A DNA stretch of 64,000 nt from Basidiobolus meristosporus CBS 931.73. Taxonomy: Eukaryota > Basidiobolomycota > Basidiobolomycetes > Basidiobolales > Basidiobolaceae. The notes below the pieces were generated by a model. It made no database searches. It had not been told where the DNA came from and saw only the letters and a program-made list of their open reading frames with translations. The stretch is from contig MCFE01000071.1 in the NCBI GenBank assembly GCA_002104905.1, forward strand, positions 1 through 64,000, written 5' to 3'. Positions within the stretch are counted from its first letter, which is position 1; the number at the start of each line of letters is the position of its first letter. This document shows, piece by piece, positions 60,532 to 64,000 of this stretch. The position numbers were made by a program, and so were the translations under genes.

Positions 60532-60761
60532 CTTACTACCTGACTCAGCTGTTTCTCTTACTTTTGATGCATACAAATTGATATATTTCTGTTGAAGCTT
60601 CAGTTGTACCTTAATTACCAATTTTATTGACATATACAAGTTGCTATACTTTACATTAGCATTAAGCCCAACCCCACACTAGGTATTTCTGCTGTAATGT
60701 GCTGTTTTGACAACTTTGATGGGAATCCTATGGCTTTATGCCATTATTCATTCACTGGTTC
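60532..60761 (-). repeat. Unclassified repeat family T, copy 4, right part
   Basis: Continues the T copy left at 51,454: CTTACTACCTGACTCAG, GAAGCTTCAGTTGTA and ATGGCTTTATGCCATTATTC also occur in T copy 2 (28,962-29,222). It ends at GGTTC, where element H begins. Confidence 0.65.
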
Positions 60762-61851
60762 TGTTGTGATGTATTATGATTAGTTTGGGGCTTGTTCTAC
60801 AATGTAGAGGCAAATCAACAATATACAACAACTTCCAGTATGCTAATACTGAAATAGTTTATTGGGAGTTTGATATTCCAATAGAAGATATAACTTTCAC
60901 TAATTTCCTCAATCTTGGGCTCAAAATATACTGTAGGCAGTGTTTATCACTTCTACAGCAGTATTCTGACATTCTGTCAGCTAATGGGCTTATTTACTTT
61001 TATAGTAACTTTTCCTTATTTGGAAGTCACTTTCCTGTCTGAGAAAATATTTCCTAATATGGAAATTCTGAACTCCCCTTTAACCTAAAGGGGTGTGTTG
61101 TAGAAGTCTCTAAAGGGGTCTTTAGACCTAAAGGGGTGTCTAAAGGGGTGTCTAAAGGGGTTTCTTAGAGGGGACTTTTCCAACAGAAAAGTGGTAGTTT
61201 CTTGTAGAACTTGGATTGGATTCTTGTGAGCTTTGCAGTCTCTTTACTGATGTAGTACCAATCAAAGTCAGAATACTCAACAGTGCAAGTGATGCAGAGG
61301 AAGTCTTATAACCTTTAAACTTGTAATCGTAGTGTGGAGATTCTGGAAAGAGAGTCTCTCCCTTTATTTTTCAGCTGGGGAAGTCATATATATGAAAATT
61401 TTGAAGGATCAAAGTTTTTGGGCGATTGTGCAAGCAATACAGGTGATACAAAGCTAAAATTTTACAGTGGCGCAGATCGGATATAGGCGCAGCACCTGTG
61501 AGAATTTCACGTGATTTGATTAGCCGGTTCAAAAGTTACACGCAATCAAAGTCACCATAGTAATCATAGCAATAAGGCATAGTATAAATAATAGTTGGAC
61601 TCTTTTGGTCATAACTCCTTAAGTACTGCTTCAAATGAGCTGTAATTTGAAACATGTGTTGGCTACTACGTGTTCTGTATGACATAATATTCTTGGGTGG
61701 ATTGCTTGTCAGGGTCTGGAGCATTTGTTCTTCAAAGTTGGAAATTCTTGATCTTTCTCATGTGTGTTACAATAGCAAAAAGCAAAATAAAGAAATGAGT
61801 GCAATATTGGTTAAGAGATATTGTAGTAATGGAATACTTTCCACTACCACA
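60762..61851 (-). repeat. LTR of gypsy element H (3' LTR)
   Basis: About 1,090 bp, from TGTTGTGATGTATT to CCACTACCACA; next to it AGTCTCCCCTAAC reads as a polypurine tract GTTAGGGGAGACT on the minus strand. It is preceded by the host pentamer GGTTC; the other end of H is outside the window. It contains a local tandem array of TAAAGGGGT units (61,084-61,176). Confidence 0.7.
61084..61176. repeat. Short tandem array of (C)TAAAGGGGT(GT) units
   Basis: At least five units such as CCTAAAGGGGTGT, CTAAAGGGGTC and CTAAAGGGGTGT occur, some with spacer. It lies inside the H LTR. Confidence 0.8.
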
Positions 61852-61859
61852 AGTCTCCC

Positions 61860-62522
61860 CTAACTTTGAGAAATAATGCCCTCATTATTACTTCTGATAT
61901 GGAACTTCTTCAATCTGTTACCAGGTTGTGTCAGTGCAAGTGGTGTACCGTCAAGTTCTGCTAGTTTGTAAGATCCATTTTTGTTTGCATGTATGATCTT
62001 GTAGGGACCTTGCCATTGCATATCCAGCTTGGATGCCTTGTTTCTTTGGCTTTTTGTGTTGTGAAGTAGTATCAACTCACCTACTTCTAACAATGTTTTT
62101 CTTAGGCATTTTTGAGCGTCAAAGTACTCCTTGCCAGCCATTCTGGATTTCTTCAGGTTTTCTATTGCATTCTGTTGCAGAGTGTGTGCTTGTTGAATCT
62201 GTTGTACTCTTGCTTGCAATAGCTCTGATGTTGTCATGGTTGGTTTCCATGGGAGGGTAAGCCAATTCTCAAAAGATATGTCTATTGGCAAAACAGCTTC
62301 ATGTCCATATATTAAAAAAAATAGTGTATACCCTGTACTTCTTTTGACCGTGACTCTATCAGACCAAATTGCTGCATGAAAGTTATTTGCCCATTTGTTG
62401 GGTTCTTCATAGCTAAGCTTTGCTAATGTGTTTGCAAAAGCAGAATGTCCACGTTCAACTGGTGAATTTGCTTGTGGGTGGTATGGCGTAGTATGTATAA
62501 GCTTGGTTCCATGCTTTGTTGC
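61860..62522 (-). pseudogene. Gypsy H integrase C-terminal part, cut by LTR G5
   Basis: A minus frame with YHPQANSPVERGHSAF (integrase core end), GHEAVLPIDISF, GELILLHN, KLDMQWQGPYKI and GNRLKKFH (C-terminal SH3-like domain). It is open to the end of the gene, but the upstream integrase is separated by the G5 insertion at 62,523. The missing part would lie beyond the right edge. Confidence 0.88.
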
Positions 62523-63593
62523 TGTAGTGGGTTGACAGTGACACCCATTGACAGATGTGCTCATTCCCTTATTTTCTACTTCCCTATATCTCTACTACAC
62601 TTATTTTAGTTTTATCCCATTTGTCTTACCCAATCAGTACTATCCTATAAGCTGGTTGACTATCACACCTGCTTACCTTATTGCATAAGTTACCCCTCAC
62701 TTTATGTAAGATTACTAGCTATAAGTACTTCTATATTAGGCAAGTACCCGTGTCAGTACCCGTGACACATGATCAGCCCGTGTCACCATCCCTACCATTT
62801 ACATACCATATATGGTATCCCCATGTTACACAGGTTTCAGAATACTGATTCCTGATTGGTTGGATGTGCTGTGCCTCTTAGAACCTTCCGGCACCTACTT
62901 AGAACATTCTTAGGTCATTCTGATGTCATTAAGATTTCTATTGATCTCCAGAACTTTCTGGAACACCATGATTAGTTATCACTTAGCCAGTGAAAAAAGT
63001 ATATAAGGGAGGCTATCCCTCAACAATAAATCATCATCCCTTTTATCAATATACTGACTTGTTGATTAGTGTGATCACTGCTACCTGCTGCTACCTGAAC
63101 TTCCAACCCCAGACCACAGGACACTCCCAGGAAACCGCGCTGACAGCCAACTGACCTTGGAGGCACTACTTGTGAGGAATACTCAGAGTAGGTTTCTTTT
63201 ATTATATTTGATTCTTTCCCAAGTTTGTTCTTGTACAGGCAAAGATACTTTTCTGTCTTTGTAACTATTGACCAAAGCTGCATTCTTATCAAGTCCCTGC
63301 TGGTGGAGTTTACAGTTGTTTTGACTTTGGAAGCTTTAGTACATTGTCATCTCAAAGGACGCTGAACCCATCACATACTTTTGTTAAGACGCCAACTAAG
63401 TTGGGGATTGTAGCTCAATAGTTTTCCCTTGACAAGCTTGTGGCTTTATCCCCCTTCACATTAGATTAGAGACAGAACCCAAGTATTCCTAGCAAGCTTT
63501 TGCCAGAGGTTATCACACCCAGTGAACACCCCACACACAAAACACTTGAGAAGTGTTGGACGTATCTCTCCCTTGGACTTATACACCACCACA
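62523..63593 (+). repeat. 5' LTR of a young G-family gypsy element (G5)
   Basis: 1,071 bp, TGTAGTGGGTTGACAG...TATACACCACCACA, nearly identical by eye to G2. It has TATATAAGG near 63,001 and AATAAA near 63,026. It is followed by a primer site and gag, so it is the 5' LTR of an element that runs off the window. Confidence 0.92.
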
Positions 63594-63598
63594 TATAT

Positions 63599-63616
63599 TG
63601 GCACCCAACATGGGGG
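63599..63616 (+). other. Primer-binding site of the G5 element
   Basis: TGGCACCCAACATGGGG starts five bases after the LTR. It begins with TGG, complementary to a tRNA 3' CCA, as in gypsy elements; I did not identify the tRNA. Confidence 0.6.
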
Positions 63617-63735
63617 GTTCATACAAGCTCCCTAGGACCCAACAAGATTTACCTGAAGATTTGAGCTGTTATCCACCTATTGAAAAGAGACTACCGATAT
63701 TACCAAGATTACAACACCAACATACCTGCCCAAAA

Positions 63736-64000
63736 ATGAACTCTATGCCATTACCACTCTCACATGGAGCCCCACAGTTTGATGGAAAGAATGTGGAGAG
63801 CTTCATATTCAAATGGGAGAAGCTCTGCAAGATGTGCAGCCTATCTGAACAAGAAATGGCTGAAGACTTCCCCTACTACTGCACCGATGATATTACCACT
63901 AAGCTTCTCAGACAAGGAGACATTCTCACTGACTGGGCCTTAATGAAAACCTACCTACAGACCAAGTATGGTAGACCCCAGATATACTATGGAATTGAAG
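63736..64000 (+). CDS. Gypsy G5 gag, N-terminal part, open at the window edge
   Basis: The frame from ATG at 63,736 is open for 88 codons to the edge. It has a retrotransposon gag pattern: GAPQFDGKNVESFIFKWEKL (compare F.G....FI..WE), then DWALMKTYLQTKYGRP. No stop or frameshift is seen, unlike all other gypsy genes here, so this copy may still be intact. Confidence 0.75.
   Translation, partial: MNSMPLPLSHGAPQFDGKNVESFIFKWEKLCKMCSLSEQEMAEDFPYYCTDDITTKLLRQGDILTDWALMKTYLQTKYGRPQIYYGIE

Overview
The window looks like nuclear DNA of a fungus. The genes carry many short GT-AG introns (most 50-85 nt) and encode fungal-type proteins: Dug2, Tah18, Pcf11, a Ypk9-like P5B ATPase and a GPI-anchored fasciclin protein. 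A 7-dehydrocholesterol reductase (DHCR7) gene is unusual for Ascomycota and Basidiomycota, so an early-diverging lineage is favoured; this is inference and no species can be named. The left 26.5 kb is ordinary, gene-bearing and CpG-containing. The right 37.5 kb is an almost pure stack of nested transposable elements with very few CpG dinucleotides. Gene region (1-26.5 kb), in order: a PCF11-like mRNA 3'-end processing factor (+, 7 exons); two tandem single-exon paralogues joining a LEA-like helical N-terminus to a TMEM14-like membrane domain (+); DUG2, the WD40/M20 subunit of glutathione degradation (-, 22 exons, several microexons); a P5B cation-transporting ATPase with one apparent frameshift (+); TAH18/NDOR1 diflavin reductase of cytosolic Fe-S assembly (-, 13 exons); a two-finger C2H2 transcription factor (-); DHCR7 (+); and a two-domain fasciclin surface protein (-). 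They are housekeeping genes with no operon-like link; several neighbouring pairs are convergent and share compact 3' ends. Transposon region (26.5-64 kb): a Ty1/copia family with 349-bp LTRs (one complete copy with 5-bp target duplication GTATC inserted inside an older copy, one solo LTR with duplication GAGAA inside that older copy's LTR, and three truncated copies); a Ty3/gypsy family 'G' with about 1,070-bp LTRs (five copies plus diverged relatives); two further gypsy families, 'S' (378-bp LTRs) and 'H' (1,090-bp LTR); a decayed CACTA/Plavaka-type transposase; a 3.44-kb two-gene DDE (HARBI1-like) element with terminal inverted repeats, inserted in that CACTA gene; and an unclassified repeat 'T' in at least four copies. 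The insertion order can be read directly: S and H are inserted in T, G-family sequences in S and H, and the DDE element in CACTA. The window ends inside the gag gene of a young G element. All gene names rest on motif recognition by eye; no database search was run.
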